Shown: positions 20,761-34,194 of the stretch, piece after piece
How the letters are laid out: each line of letters opens with the position of its first letter
Position numbering within the stretch: position 1 is the first letter of the stretch
DNA from: Diphasiastrum complanatum
Taxonomy: Eukaryota > Streptophyta > Lycopodiopsida > Lycopodiales > Lycopodiaceae
Assembly: GCA_029204225.1 (NCBI GenBank)
Contig: CM055100.1
Location: forward strand, 34,588,645-34,652,644
Direction: 5' to 3'
DNA length: 64,000 bases
The notes under the pieces: model-generated
Database searches by the model: none
What the model was told of the DNA's origin: nothing
What the model saw: only the letters and a program-made list of their open reading frames with translations
Made by a program: the position numbers and the translations under genes

Positions 20761-23700
20761 CAAGTGACTCGGCAGCTTCCGAGATAAAAGTGTTTCATGA
20801 AGATCATGAACACTGCTGCCAACTAACTTCTACAATATACTATTCAACATAATTGGAACAAGGACAAAACATGTCACTTTCTCTCCCACAAATGCTAAAC
20901 ATCTTTCGCTTTGATCAAGTCATCAATAATGCTCTCACACTCATCCTGAGTGAAGTAACTCATTTCTCAAACTACAAAACCCTAGATGCATTAGTAGTTT
21001 CAAACATTACTCTCAATTTCCCAAGCCTCGCTTGTACTTTTGCCATCCATACTATGAGATCTCATATTGTCTCTATTGATACAAAGTTGTGCTTTTCAAT
21101 GTTCTTGTTGTACTTTCTTGTCTCTTATTCTCTGGTAGTCTAGTCTCTTCGCCTGTAATTATATCCCACAGAACTAGAATAATGTACCTAATTCCACCTA
21201 GTTTATTGTTCTCTCTCAAACCACATTTTGTAGTAATGCTTGCTTTGACTTATTTGCACAAACTTCAAGAAATATTCAAAAGATTAGTACTGTGCAGTGC
21301 AATTTCATGCATGACTACCTTGGTACCTTCACGAGTGATTTGACTAGCTTGTCATCTGCTGCTTCAAATTCAATTTGCTTCCCAATTGTTGCTTTTAATC
21401 CAGTCTATGTAGGATCTGCACTTTGTAGAAGTGGGCAGACTCTCCTATGACTGCAATCAATTGCAGATAACTTCATTCATTAATAGCTATTTACTTGTTT
21501 GGGTGTGTAAGATCTGCAACGGCCTCCAAATCGCCTCTAATGAACTTCAAAGGAGTTGAAAATACCTATATGGCCTGAAAAAGTTTTTAACCTGCTTCAC
21601 AAGTCACAGCCATTTATTGACCTCAATTGTGCTGCCTTCTTAGATTCAGATATTTTCAAGAGTAAATAAGTGCTAGAATGGTTGCTAGATTGTTTATAAG
21701 TGACAAGCTATGATGCCCTTGGCATCAAAAGACAGATACATCACATAAAAATCATTACTATTTTCAAAAAAATATAATCCGGACAAGAAAACATGCACAA
21801 AATGAACCAAAACTCTTCTGCAGACTGGTTATTGACATTTGAGACATACGGGTTTAATAACAATTTCTCTTGTGCAGCCACTTTCCCACTTCTGAAAACT
21901 TTGAAGGAGGCTTGATTCCCAAAGCAGTAACACACTTGTGTACACAGAACAGTCACAAGAGTTAGTTTCTCAACTTCTCCACACGATCCAACCCGACTCT
22001 TGTTGTGGATTTTTTTTGTTGTAGGGGTTGTGTTACAGAAGATGAAACATCTGGATGTGGGATTTGTGATTTGCCTCTTGAATTTTCTCGGGAATTTCAT
22101 CTAGCCAAAGTGGTCATTGTTATCCTCAAGAGTTTGTGGAACTTCAAATTGCCTTATCATTGTAGATCAATGTTGCATAGGGCAGCAAGAACATACATCC
22201 AAGCTGGCATGAGTTCTTTCTTAAATTAAGGAACTATAATCTTGATAAAAACAGTTCACTGAAATGATTTAGAAACAAGCTAACTTTCTTTAATGACGAA
22301 GTGGGTGAGTATTCTCGTGCAGCTTGTGCTCTAGCTCCTACAAGTCCAGCTACTCCTTCTGCTGCCACCCTTCAGACTAGTAACTACAGAAGGTTGCAAG
22401 TAGGCCTATGATTGATATGATGAGGATTAGATCCAATTCTATTAGATACTAAAGATTTGAAGATGAGACGTTGCAGACCAGTGTTGCAGCCACATGCATA
22501 GTGCTGCCAAGGTGTATGGTCAGCCATATGCCATCTCGCACAATCTCCTGCACATGTGCAAGGGCCAAGTATACAGTATACACATACACAGCGAATGAGT
22601 AGCAGGCTGTTTCGTGAGTTTGATGTTTTGCAGGAGGCCAATCACGGTAATCGCATGAAATAATCCTTGACAAGCCACCATCCACATTTATGAATCACAA
22701 TGATTGCAAGAACAGAAAATTTCTGAGTCACTCTTCGAACTACGCACTATCACTGATGTGATACACCAAGTTTTGATTTGAGAAAATCGCAAATTTGGCC
22801 TCCAGCGATGTGGCAACATCAATCTGATAAATATTAATGCCCATAGATGTAACCAAGGTTTTGCATGTATGACATTTGAAGTTACATCATATTTTTTAGA
22901 ATCGCATATAGTCTTCTAGACCGATCATATGTTTTGCAGCATATATGAAATGTCCCCAAGACTCCAAATCGAGATAGGAGATTGGTATATCACAAGAGAA
23001 GAGCTTCATAGTCCCTAATGGCCGCAAGACTCTCCATGATTCTCATGGACACGGGAGAGGGTATATATAGAGCGTAGAGCCTATCTCACCTACCCATGCA
23101 CTAAATTCACATGTAAGCATACTATCGGTCCATGCCAAACTCCCATGCATGTCCAGTGCATGTAGGTACCCATAACCCATAGTAGCTAAGACCCATGCAA
23201 TAGCACAATGCATATACATCCTATCCCATACTAGGATGCAACACACATGCTAATACCGCATGCGGGTGTGACCACATGGTCCAACTCGACTAAAATTTTA
23301 TAAATTGTGACAATTTCAGACTTTTACAAGCTGATGTATGATCTTTGTGCTATATCATGTTCTTACACAAAGTAGAAATTAATATGCTAAGACGTTATGA
23401 TCATGTATTTCAGATTTGTAGCGTCCCTGTAAATCATTTAATGCTCTGACCACTAATCATACCAATACAAGGATAGGGCTCTACAGATTCTCAATATGTA
23501 CTGGAAAATGAATGCAAGGTCAAAAAACTTATGCTTTGAACTTTTTGAAATCTCAAATGTTGAAAAATGCTTACGTTGAGCTGCACAGGACTGGACCACG
23601 ACCCCTATATGGAGAGCTTCTCTCGTTGACCAGAATTGCTCGTTAGAGGACACCAAACTAGGAAGTAATAGAAATTTGAAAATGTGCAGTCTGAGTGGAG

Positions 23701-24416
23701 TTCACTGTGACAAGATTGGTCCTCTTTTTCACGGACGATATCCATGTGAGAATAGCTAGTATAATTAAGCCCACTTTCACAAGGGAAAAGGTAAAACCTG
23801 TCCCAGTTGTCTCCCTAATTGAGGGGAAACAAAGACTTTTAAAACGGTTATGAATGTTTAAACAAAGATGCCATATGACCACCATGACTATGAAAATGAC
23901 AAGATCTGTGGCTGTATTATGGATTCTTATTGACACATAACACTTGTGAACTAGCCTCATTCACACGTCCATCATAGTAGCTATACTTCTGAGTCAGAAG
24001 CTATTGAGTGAAGATGCTAAAGTTGCAGAAGTAGAGCTAGTGATTTGAAGCACTAGAGATGCCACAAGGAAGTGCACCAGCCAGTATCACACTTGATTAC
24101 CAAAACTTCCATTTTTTATGCATTCAAATGTGCGCGATTGCTGAAATGAGTCGTCATTATTCCAACAATGTAGTGACCAGGAACAGGCTGTGAGTATGAA
24201 CAAGAAAGAAAAAAGGTTGTGTAGCTTATACCTTTTGAAAAGAGAACGAATGAAAAAGGACATTTGCGTTTTCCACGTCTGTTCTGCTCTGTAAGGTGCC
24301 TGGGAGTCCAAGGCCTCCAGCTGAAAGCATCTCCTCGCTGTTAAATTAATCATTCTCATAGCAACGGAAGGAAGGCTAATGTGGCTAGGCTATGTATCTG
24401 TTGCAGTTCAAAAAGT
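20761..24416. other. Non-coding; no gene recognised
   Basis: About 3.6 kb with only short reading frames on both strands and no known motif. A TATATATA box at about 23,060 and a few runs with codon-like composition (for example 21,741-22,100 minus and 22,005-22,229 plus) were inspected. They show neither splice-consistent extension nor a recognisable domain. Confidence 0.4.
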
Positions 24417-24479
24417 GCAATAAACGACTAACAAACAAATCCTCACCATAATCAACAAGAGCAAGAGCAACAACCAGAA

Positions 24480-24960
24480 TACAAATTTCTAAAACGACAG
24501 AAGACCAAAATACACGCTTAGTTTAGCTTTCATGAAAATACCTTGGAAAATATTGAAACAAAATGGCTCACAAATTTTTGAAATGGCAGCAGACAAAACG
24601 AGCCTCACCAACAGCTCTTAGCTTAGGTTTCATGGATGATCATACACACATACAAGAAACAAACATTCACCGCAATAAACAAGAACAAGAGCAACAACAC
24701 GAAGAATAAATTTTTGAAACAAAATGGTTCCCGAATTTTTGAAACGACAGAAGACAGAAAACAAGTATGAAACAGCTCTGAGCTTAGTATTCATGGATCA
24801 CTCATACATACATACATACATGCAACAACAAAACAAGCAAATTCTTGCAAATAGCTCACAAATGCTCGAAACATCAGTAGAGCAAACGCACATCTCAAAA
24901 AATTTCGTGAAATAGCTTATTAGCCTAGCTTCCATGGATGGACATTCATACATTCATACC
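24480..24960. repeat. Degenerate tandem repeat, about 140-160 bp period
   Basis: A block beginning near AGCTCTTAGCTTAGG and running to CATGGATgATCATACA recurs at about 24,515, 24,615, 24,773 and 24,916. Each recurrence is preceded by AAATTTTTGAAAC and CAGAAGAC-like text. Copies differ strongly from each other. No coding potential. Confidence 0.55.
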
Positions 24961-25222
24961 AGGAAGGAACATAACAAGCAAAGTTACGATTAATCACCAC
25001 CTTCTGTGGCGTAGCCGTTTGAAATAGCTGTAGCAATGCTGCCTGATTGTGCAATGCAATGCATGAGCTGATATTAATATCCAATCTGCTGCGCTAGCTG
25101 CATCTGCATTTAGTTTCGCTCTTTATCGAAAATTGGGGGAAGAAGAAATTCAGGACAGAGAATGAGGACGAAATCTTTTGCACACAATAATTTGAACGTC
25201 AGATCATCCATCCATCCTTGAA

Positions 25223-25226
<4 letters not shown>

Positions 25227-25273
<47 letters not shown>
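25227..25273. repeat. GA microsatellite
   Basis: An uninterrupted dinucleotide run of about 23 units. It gives rise to a spurious Ser/Leu reading frame on the minus strand. Confidence 0.95.
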
Positions 25274-25278
<5 letters not shown>

Positions 25279-25819
25279 AGAGAGGTGAAGCAGAATCCAA
25301 GGAGAGATTGGAGAAGATGATGGAGACGTACTATTGAGATTAAAATATTGGTCTATTGTTTTTTTGCTCCCTTTGGGTTGCCTTGCTATATAAGGCCTAC
25401 ACGGGCAACATATGAGCTCCATTGCTCTCAAAACCATTTTTCAACCCAACTTCATAAAATATACCCACACACTCAATAAAGTCTTACGAATTTACTTTAC
25501 GAAGAAGTTTTTTCCAAGGCAAAAAAGAACTTACATGCACCATCAAGCATCTCATTTTTCCATGTGACTACCATGGAAAAATCGATAGTGATAAATACAT
25601 ACTCATGCAGACAAGTAGGTATCTCTCTCTCTCTCTCAAAGAGAATGAAATATTTTTGTATAATTTTTAAATGAATCATAATATGAGAGGGTCGGGAATC
25701 CTTTGTTGGTAATGCCATCACAAAAATCCAACAATATGTATATTTTATTTTAATGATGATGAAAATATCATCAAAGATCACAAACGTCACTATAGTTGTG
25801 TTTGTTAACTACGAAAGAA

Positions 25820-26083
25820 AGTACAATTAGGATCATAAATGGATTTAATCAATCCACAAGAGTGATTGGTTGCATTACTATCAACAATTCTATCACCAAC
25901 TGCAAGCTAGAATTGATCCTATCTTGATATGTAAGCAAGAGCAATCTAAAGCATAGTGTAAATGATCAAAGAGACTTCACACGTGTGAACCACAACCTCT
26001 TGTACAATCAAAGTCGAGAGAGCAAAGTTTTAACACTAATCAAAGCATTGGATCCATCAAAATGCATGCAAATAGAGGATAGA
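25820..26083. repeat. Copia-LTR-like sequence, left half, interrupted by the gypsy insertion
   Basis: It resembles the start of the LTR at 40,881: both have TAATCAATCyACAAGAG, then a tract with CAATTCTAT-like words, and both carry the palindrome CACACGTGTG (here at 25,978). The last five bases, ATAGA at 26,079-26,083, are duplicated at 30,650-30,654 as the gypsy target site. Confidence 0.45.
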
Positions 26084-26441
26084 TGTTACGAGCTCGTAAC
26101 CAGTGCCGAACCCTAGAGAACACAGATAGGTCAGATACCACAGTCAGGGTCATGTCCAGCGTACATGACCAACAGGGCAAGACAGTGTGAGTAGTGTGCC
26201 CCAGCACGGTCCATAGCCATGGCGGGCCTAACACAGCCCAGGGACCCTGTCAGCAGGATAGGGCCCCCAGTTGGGTCTCGACGTGCAGTCGGCCACGTCA
26301 GTGCCACGTGGCCGACACTTGGCAGTAGCATGCTACCAATCCTCACACTGGGCTAGGAGGGGCTTACTCTATATCAGGGAGTAGGCAAGGTTGGGTGGAT
26401 CAGTTAGTGTTTGCCCTACTGTGGTGTTAGGATCTATTACA
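26084..26441 (+). repeat. 5' LTR of Ty3-gypsy element
   Basis: 358 bp, starting TGTTACGAGCTCGTAAC and ending GGATCTATTACA. It aligns without gaps to the 3' LTR at 30,292-30,649 with nine differences, all transitions, about 2.5 percent. A GC-rich central part contains a CCACGTGG palindrome. The short palindrome GTTACGAGCTCGTAAC lies at the very start. Confidence 0.97.
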
Positions 26442-26442
26442 C

Positions 26443-26455
26443 TGGTATCAGAGCC
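26443..26455 (+). other. Primer-binding site, initiator tRNA-Met type
   Basis: TGGTATCAGAGCC lies one base after the LTR end, the standard position. It would prime minus-strand DNA synthesis from the initiator tRNA. Confidence 0.95.
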
Positions 26456-27211
26456 ATCTCCATCCTAGGGAGTTCAGGAGCAGCAGTAGAGAAAGCTATG
26501 AGAAGATAGGAAGTGTTTCTCAGATTCTCAGAGAGGAATAGAGAAGGAGGATCGCTGTAGATGCCGCCTTCAAACCTTTGAAATTCACTGAGAAATTACA
26601 GTAGTAAGGAGTCAGATTCCATGTATAGGTAACTCGCTGGAAGGGCAGCTATCCATCGCTGATTTTTTAGACCTTTTTGCATATTTTCAGCGGAAATAGA
26701 GTAGGAAATAGCAAGTAGATCCATCGCTGTACATACAGGAATCTACTTTTGTTTTCAAAGTGCAATTTCAGTAGAGCTGAGCGGATTTCAAGCTGAGATT
26801 TCCCAGCAGGGTCAGCGCTGCCAATACTTTTGAGTTTTCAGATTTCTGACAAAGTTTTGGGCCCTAACCTGGAAGATTTGGAGCAATAGTACTTCGACCA
26901 GATCAGCGAGTAGGGGGCTTCTGGAATTTCAGAATTCAGAAGTGCTTTTGGACTTCAAATTTGCCATTTTGTGGACAAATTGAGATGCTGTCAGACCAGC
27001 GAGGGGGGATAGCAAAAGTTTCAGATCTTGTTGCACATTTTTCCACCTCAAATCAGATTGAGGAAGAAGCTGAGAAGGGCTTTTCTTGATTCTCTCTGTG
27101 GAAGTACAGTTCTCAGAAAGAGCTAAGTTCCCTTTCCCTTGTATAGTTGTAAATTAGTCTTTTAGACTTTTTTCCTTCAGAAGTTAAGGTAGCTCTCTTT
27201 CAGTTTCGAAG
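26456..27211 (+). other. Leader of the gypsy element
   Basis: About 750 bp of untranslated leader between the primer site and the gag start. The last 120 bp are shared with the relic at 19,480. No coding or tandem repeat feature seen. Confidence 0.7.
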
Positions 27212-28102
27212 ATGACCACTCCTCAGGGACCTGATCAACCCCAGGAGAGAGGCTTCGACGAACTTGAAACAGAAGCCTTGGCTTACAGAAAAGAGAAGGA
27301 ACCCATGGAAGTAGAAGAACAGGAACAGTTCGCCGAAGAACTCGACGAACTAGTTACCAAGGAGCAGTTCCTTCAATTGGTAACAGAAGTGGATGATCTG
27401 AAGTTGGCATTAGCCAATTTCAAGTCCAGTGTGGACGACTCGTTCGCTGAACTCAAAAACTTGATTTTGAGTTCCGCGAAAGGAAGCCTTCCCTCCACTT
27501 CTCAGTTATCCCCTTCTCCACTTCCATCAGTTTCGGGTGAGACTTTACGATCTCACCCTAGTGTTTTTAAAGACTTAAAGCCTCCTACTTTTAATGGGGA
27601 AGAGAAAGATAGAAATGCAGATATTCTACACACCTTCCTCAGCAAATGGAAGAACATTCATGCTCTTAAACAGACCCCTGACCGTTTGCAAGCAATTGAG
27701 GCCAGTCTTTCCTTAGGGCCTATGGCCTATAAGTGGTGGTTAAATCTCCAGGAGACTGGGCAGACTCCCCGGTCATGGAAAGCTTTTGAGGAAGCTTTCC
27801 TAAGAGAATTTCTACCAGAAAACGAACTGGATAGAGCCTGGGAAGCCTGGGAAAGAACAGTAATGGATAAATTCCTCATCCAATATATCTCGCAGTATCG
27901 AGAAGCAATTTTAAAGATTAAAAATATGGATGACTATCAGAAAATCAGGGGATTTGTCCGTGGCCTCAAAGATGAATATAAAGTAGAGGTCCAGAGAAAC
28001 TCGCCTACTACCCTTGAGCAAGCTCTCAGGATTAAGATGGACCCAAATAAGGTTAAAGCCATACTCAGTTGGCTGAGATCTCAGAATGTTTTGGAACTTT
28101 AG
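27212..28102 (+). CDS. Ty3-gypsy Gag fused in frame to the end of reverse transcriptase by deletion
   Basis: The start is the ATG giving MTTPQGPDQPQERG. Residues 1-270 are Gag: an acidic coiled-coil-like N-terminus (EEQEQFAEELDELVTKEQ) and then the capsid region (FKDLKPPTFNGEEKDRN, MAYKWWLNLQETGQTPRSW, FLREFLPENELDRAW). At QALR, near nucleotide 28,030, the frame jumps to KMDPNKVKAILSW, which belongs to the far end of reverse transcriptase. The zinc knuckle, the protease and the RT fingers and palm with the YxDD box are therefore missing. The frame ends at a TAG created where gypsy proteins usually have Arg (QNVLEL then stop). Gag itself looks intact and could still assemble. Confidence 0.9.
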   Translation: MTTPQGPDQPQERGFDELETEALAYRKEKEPMEVEEQEQFAEELDELVTKEQFLQLVTEVDDLKLALANFKSSVDDSFAELKNLILSSAKGSLPSTSQLSPSPLPSVSGETLRSHPSVFKDLKPPTFNGEEKDRNADILHTFLSKWKNIHALKQTPDRLQAIEASLSLGPMAYKWWLNLQETGQTPRSWKAFEEAFLREFLPENELDRAWEAWERTVMDKFLIQYISQYREAILKIKNMDDYQKIRGFVRGLKDEYKVEVQRNSPTTLEQALRIKMDPNKVKAILSWLRSQNVLEL

Positions 28103-29090
28103 ATCTTTCTTGGTCTGGCAGGATATTACAGACGATTTGTCAAGGAATATGCTCAGATAGCAGTTCCTATGACAAATCTTCTTAAGGGGGAGGGAAAGGA
28201 GTTCATTTGGGAGTCTGCACAACAGGAGAGCTTTGATGCTCTCAAAACACCCTTAGCTACAGCACTAGTTTTAAAAGTCGTCGACCCCAATTAGTCATTT
28301 GTGGTCGAAACAGATGCTAGCGACTTTGCAGTAGGTGTTGTGCTAACTCAGGGTGGACGACCAGTTGCGTTCAGACTAGGTACAGTGCCTATGAAAAGGA
28401 ACTCTTTTCTATAGTCCATGCCCTTAAGACTTGGAGGCATTATTTGTATGGTGCCAACTTTGAGGTCCTAACAGACCATGAGAGTCTCAGATACCTTTGC
28501 AATCAACCTGAGCTTAGAGGTCGGAAAGCTCATTGGGCAGAGTTGATGCGAGAGTTTGACATGTCTATCAGATATAGGCATGGAAAATTCAATACAGTAG
28601 CAGATGCCCTTAGCAGAATGCCTATGATAAACGAGCTGAGTTTTACTCAGATTCGTAATGAGTTACTCGAGTCCTTGAGAGGGAAATGCCAGCATGATGC
28701 ATTCTTCTCTATTATCTGGAACTCAGTCCAGAACAGACAGTTACAGACTCCAGAACCAGTTCCCGGGGCTGGTGCCAATTCATCCAAGAATACGACAGCT
28801 TTCGTTGAGGATGATGATGAGTCCGAGTATACGTCGTCAGATGACGTTGAGGATTCTGAGCCTGTATTACCCAAGCAAACCCCAGTGGTTGAGGGTCAGT
28901 TGACTCAAGGATTCAAATGGAAACAGTATTCCATTCAGGATGAGTACTTGCTCTATAGAGATAGAGTATGTGTCCCCAATTCAGAGGACTATAGGCAGCA
29001 AGTCCTATATGAATGTCATGACAATCCTAGCGCGGGACACCCAGGCATACAGAAGACCTATGAGCTTCTTCGTAGGCAATTTTTCTGACC
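28103..29090 (+). pseudogene. Ty3-gypsy RNase H and integrase zinc region
   Basis: The minimal RT thumb (FLGLAGYYRRFVKEYAQIA) is followed by RNase H with VVETDASDFAVGVVLTQ (catalytic Asp) near 28,310 and by YGANFEVLTDHESLRYL in the open frame 28,444-29,088. That frame continues through HGKFNTVADALSRM, an acidic spacer, and the integrase zinc-finger segment YECHDNPSAGHPG. Lesions are a TAG near 28,292 and a frameshift near 28,380 in RNase H. The TGA at 29,086 sits inside the zinc-finger segment. Confidence 0.9.
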
Positions 29091-29877
29091 CAGTATGAAA
29101 AAGGACGTCCACCAGTATGTAACCAGTTGCTAGAAATGTCAAGTAAATAAAGCAGAGCGTTTAAAGGCAGGAGGGTTGTTGCATCCCTTAGAAATACCAG
29201 CTGGTAAATGGGAGAGTATTTCCATGGATTTTATAGTAGGCCTGCCTAAAACCCAAAAGGGTAATGACGCTATATGGGTCACAGTTGACCGTCAGACCAA
29301 AATGGCTCATTTCATTCCGACCAAAACAACCGCTAGAGCTCCAGAGTTAGCGAGGTTGTTTGTAGACGGGCTATTTAAATTGTACGGTCTACCTTCCGGC
29401 ATAGTCAGCGACTGCGACCGTAAGTTTACTGGAAATTTTTGGAGGGCAGTATTCCATCATCTCCATACTAAACTTAATATGAGTACCACCGACCATCCAC
29501 AGACGGACGGTCAAACAGAAAGGGTAAATCAAGTGATGGAGGATATGCTTCGTGCATACGTCAGCAAGAAGCAGACTAATTGGGAGGAGTATCTCTCGAT
29601 ATTAGAGTTTGCTTACAACAGTACCAAACATTCAGCTACGGGATACAGCCCATTTATGCTGATGTACGGTTTTCAGCCACGCTCACCCATAGTTGTAGGG
29701 TTTAAACAAGAAAAAGTCGAAGCAGCCAGAAACTTTTTAGAAGACCTAAACCAGTTGATAGAACATGCTAAGCGTAGCATTAGACAATCCCAGGATCGAG
29801 CCAGGCATTATGCAGATCCACACAGACGGGATGTGCAGTTCTCCACTGGTGAAAAAGTCTATGAGAGTCTCAGTTGA
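29091..29877 (+). pseudogene. Ty3-gypsy integrase core
   Basis: The frame 29,176-29,877 carries the integrase catalytic core. ISMDFIVGLPKT holds the first Asp, then comes SDCDRKFTGNFW with the second Asp, where most elements read SDRDPKF, and DGQTERVNQVMEDML holds the Glu. The zinc-finger CxxC just upstream reads TSC then a stop and KC, a TAG near 29,130. The frame ends at a TGA produced by a one-base slip near 29,860, after which the sequence continues in the frame of the next feature. The core would have inserted the element copy. Confidence 0.92.
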
Positions 29878-30280
29878 CTCTAAAACCCTCAAATTAGGAG
29901 TGTGTGCTAAGTTGTCTCGAAGGTATTGTGGTCCCTTTACCATCAGTAGGAGACTAGGCGAGGTCACCTATGAACTAGAACTCCCACACAGCAGTAAGGT
30001 TTTTCCAGTCTTTCATGTAAGTCAGTTACGAAAAGCCTTAGCCAGATCAGACAATCTGGTAGGGGACAGTGTTCTAGTTCTCCCATTGGATCCTCAACAA
30101 CCTCCACATGAACTAGAGGAGATTCTTGATAGTAGAGAGACGCAGACTCGTCATTCTCTATATCGAGAATATCTAGTTAAGTGGAATGATCAGCCTGTTG
30201 AGAATGCCAATTGGGAAAGAGGTAGCGTCCTTCACAAGATTTTTCCAGACTTTGTCTTAGAGGACCAAGACGGTTCTTAA
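29878..30280 (+). CDS. Ty3-gypsy integrase C-terminus with chromodomain
   Basis: The frame that starts upstream at 29,765 runs to 30,280. It contains KLSRRYCGPFTISRRLGEV and FHVSQLRKAL, the integrase GPF/Y-type module, and then a chromodomain-like end (SLYREYLVKWNDQPVENANW). Chromodomains of chromoviruses direct integration to modified chromatin. The stop TAA is followed at once by the polypurine tract. This part belongs to the same polyprotein as the core and is separated from it by a frameshift. Confidence 0.88.
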
Positions 30281-30291
30281 GGGGGAGGGAG
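30279..30291 (+). other. Polypurine tract
   Basis: AAGGGGGAGGGAG directly precedes the TG of the 3' LTR. It overlaps the stop codon of the pol frame. Confidence 0.92.
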
Positions 30292-30649
30292 TGTTACGAG
30301 CTCGTAACCAGTGCCGAACCCTAGAGAACACAGATAGGTCAGATACCACAGTCAAGGTCGTGTCCAGCGTACATGACCAATAGGGCAAGACAGTGTGAGT
30401 AGTGTGCCCCAACATGGTCCATAGCCATGGCGGGCCTAACACAGCCCAGGGACCCTGTCAGCAGGATAGGGCCCCCAGTTGGGTCCCGACGTGTAGTTGG
30501 CCACGTCAGTGCCACGTGGCCGACACTTGGCAGTAGCATGCTACCAGTCCTCACACTGGGCTAGGAGGGGCTTACTCTATATCAGGGAGTAGGCAAGGTT
30601 GGGTGGATCAGTTAGTGTTTGCCCTACTGTGGTGTTAGGATCTATTACA
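30292..30649 (+). repeat. 3' LTR of Ty3-gypsy element
   Basis: 358 bp, the same length as the 5' LTR, with nine transitions against it. It is followed by ATAGA (30,650-30,654), identical to the five bases before the 5' LTR, so the insertion is complete at both ends. Confidence 0.97.
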
Positions 30650-30654
30650 ATAGA

Positions 30655-30840
30655 CTAGCTTGATGGAAAATCCTCAAGACCTCTTCAAATTGTTCTTGCA
30701 TTATAAATTGTGATCTAGCCTTGGATTCTAGTGTTAGATTGTGAATTTCACTCTAATTGTCATCTAGGTGCTATCACAAAGCTTAGGGAAGGTCATTAAC
30801 CCATTTGTGGTTTCTTCACACGTGTGTACTTGCTAGTTTT
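30655..30840. repeat. Right flank of the gypsy insertion, possible copia-LTR remainder
   Basis: It continues the sequence interrupted at 26,083. It has the same style as the LTR at 40,881-41,680 and includes another CACACGTGTG palindrome at 30,817. Similarity is weaker than on the left side. Confidence 0.35.
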
Positions 30841-31117
30841 TTCACAGGGTCAGGTCAAGTGGAGTCGGGTGGAGTGGAGAGGGGATCGGAATGGCGGGTC
30901 GGGTCAAGTGAAGACGGGTGGAGTGGGGGGATCAGAGCGGCGGGTCGGTTGAGTTAAGACGAGTTGAGTTGAGTTGTCGAGTTAAGTCAAGTTGAGTATG
31001 CTTCATCGAATAGTAGACATATAAAGATAGTTAGTCAGGCTGAGTCAAGTTAGAACATCATCTTTTGAAGATTTTTTTAATGGGCCATCTGAATTTTTTT
31101 GAAGCCTAAATGTGGTC

Positions 31118-32625
<1,508 letters not shown>

Positions 32626-32641
32626 GTAGCTACATTGACAT

Positions 32642-32644
<3 letters not shown>

Positions 32645-32720
<76 letters not shown>
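32645..32720. repeat. Compound CT-AT microsatellite
   Basis: About 14 CT units pass directly into about 24 AT units. Confidence 0.97.
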
Positions 32721-32722
<2 letters not shown>

Positions 32723-32792
32723 CTCGTGTTCTCTCTCAAACATTCGAGATCGCAAAGGTCTCAAAGATTCTAGAACTTTTGAGGTAGCAAAG

Positions 32793-33213
32793 GTGTAAAG
32801 ACCACTAGGGAAAACCCGTAAGATGAGGATGGGAGAACACAATAAGAGAGACTATGGAGCCAAAACGCCCAACCAAACCTAAAACAAACTAGCCCCCAAG
32901 CCATGCCATGTGAAAGCAAGAGGAGAAGAGAGAAAATGGTGACCCAAAACCAAGTTGTCGACGTAATCCCCATGCAGGTTAACTACAAATAGGTCACCTC
33001 TCTTCATGTAGTCCTCTTGCCTATATCAGTCACACGTACATGCACTACTCCATATGTCTCAATTAGAGTGTCTGGTTCCTCTCAAGGTCATTAGTCACAA
33101 ACAGACCTTGACGTGGAATTAAATCTAGGCATGACCAACAATCTCAAACACCAAAGGGCTCGATCTACCATATTAGGACTATTCCATGTCCTTAACAAAA
33201 TATGGCCATGACA
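32793..33213 (-). repeat. LTR of a gypsy-like element (family G2), copy 1
   Basis: It starts TGTAAAGACCACTAGGG and ends GGCCATGACA on the plus strand, and is followed by TTCTTCCTCCCTTAA, a polypurine tract when read on the minus strand. A second copy lies at 44,864-45,360 with the same ends and the same block ACACAATAAGAGAGACTATG. It is thus the 3' LTR of a minus-strand element. Confidence 0.75.
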
Positions 33214-33440
33214 TTCTTCCTCCCTTAAGCTAGTTTTGTCCTCAAAATGGGAAAGAGAAGACATGAAATTATTCCTTAAGCTTTCAATTTTGACCCATGA
33301 ATCATTATTCTTAGTCTGATCTTTCCATCTAAATAAGTACTCAAAGATTCAACAATTTGTAGTGGGTTTCCTTCCTTGCCTATTCTCAACCCAAGATCTA
33401 ATCAATCTAGCATCAAGGAGATGAAGTTAGTTGTCACGCA
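33214..33440 (-). mobile_element. Internal 3' end of gypsy-like element G2, cut by a copia LTR
   Basis: The polypurine tract and about 200 bp of internal sequence follow the LTR. The minus strand shows LSHFEDKTSL, a common end of gypsy polyproteins. The family-A copia LTR interrupts it at 33,441. Confidence 0.5.

Positions 33441-34194
<754 letters not shown>

Noticed and set aside
20853-21343. Two hydrophobic plus frames considered as a membrane-protein gene
   Set aside because: They are in different frames, lack splice signals, and have the random hydrophobic composition of T-rich DNA.
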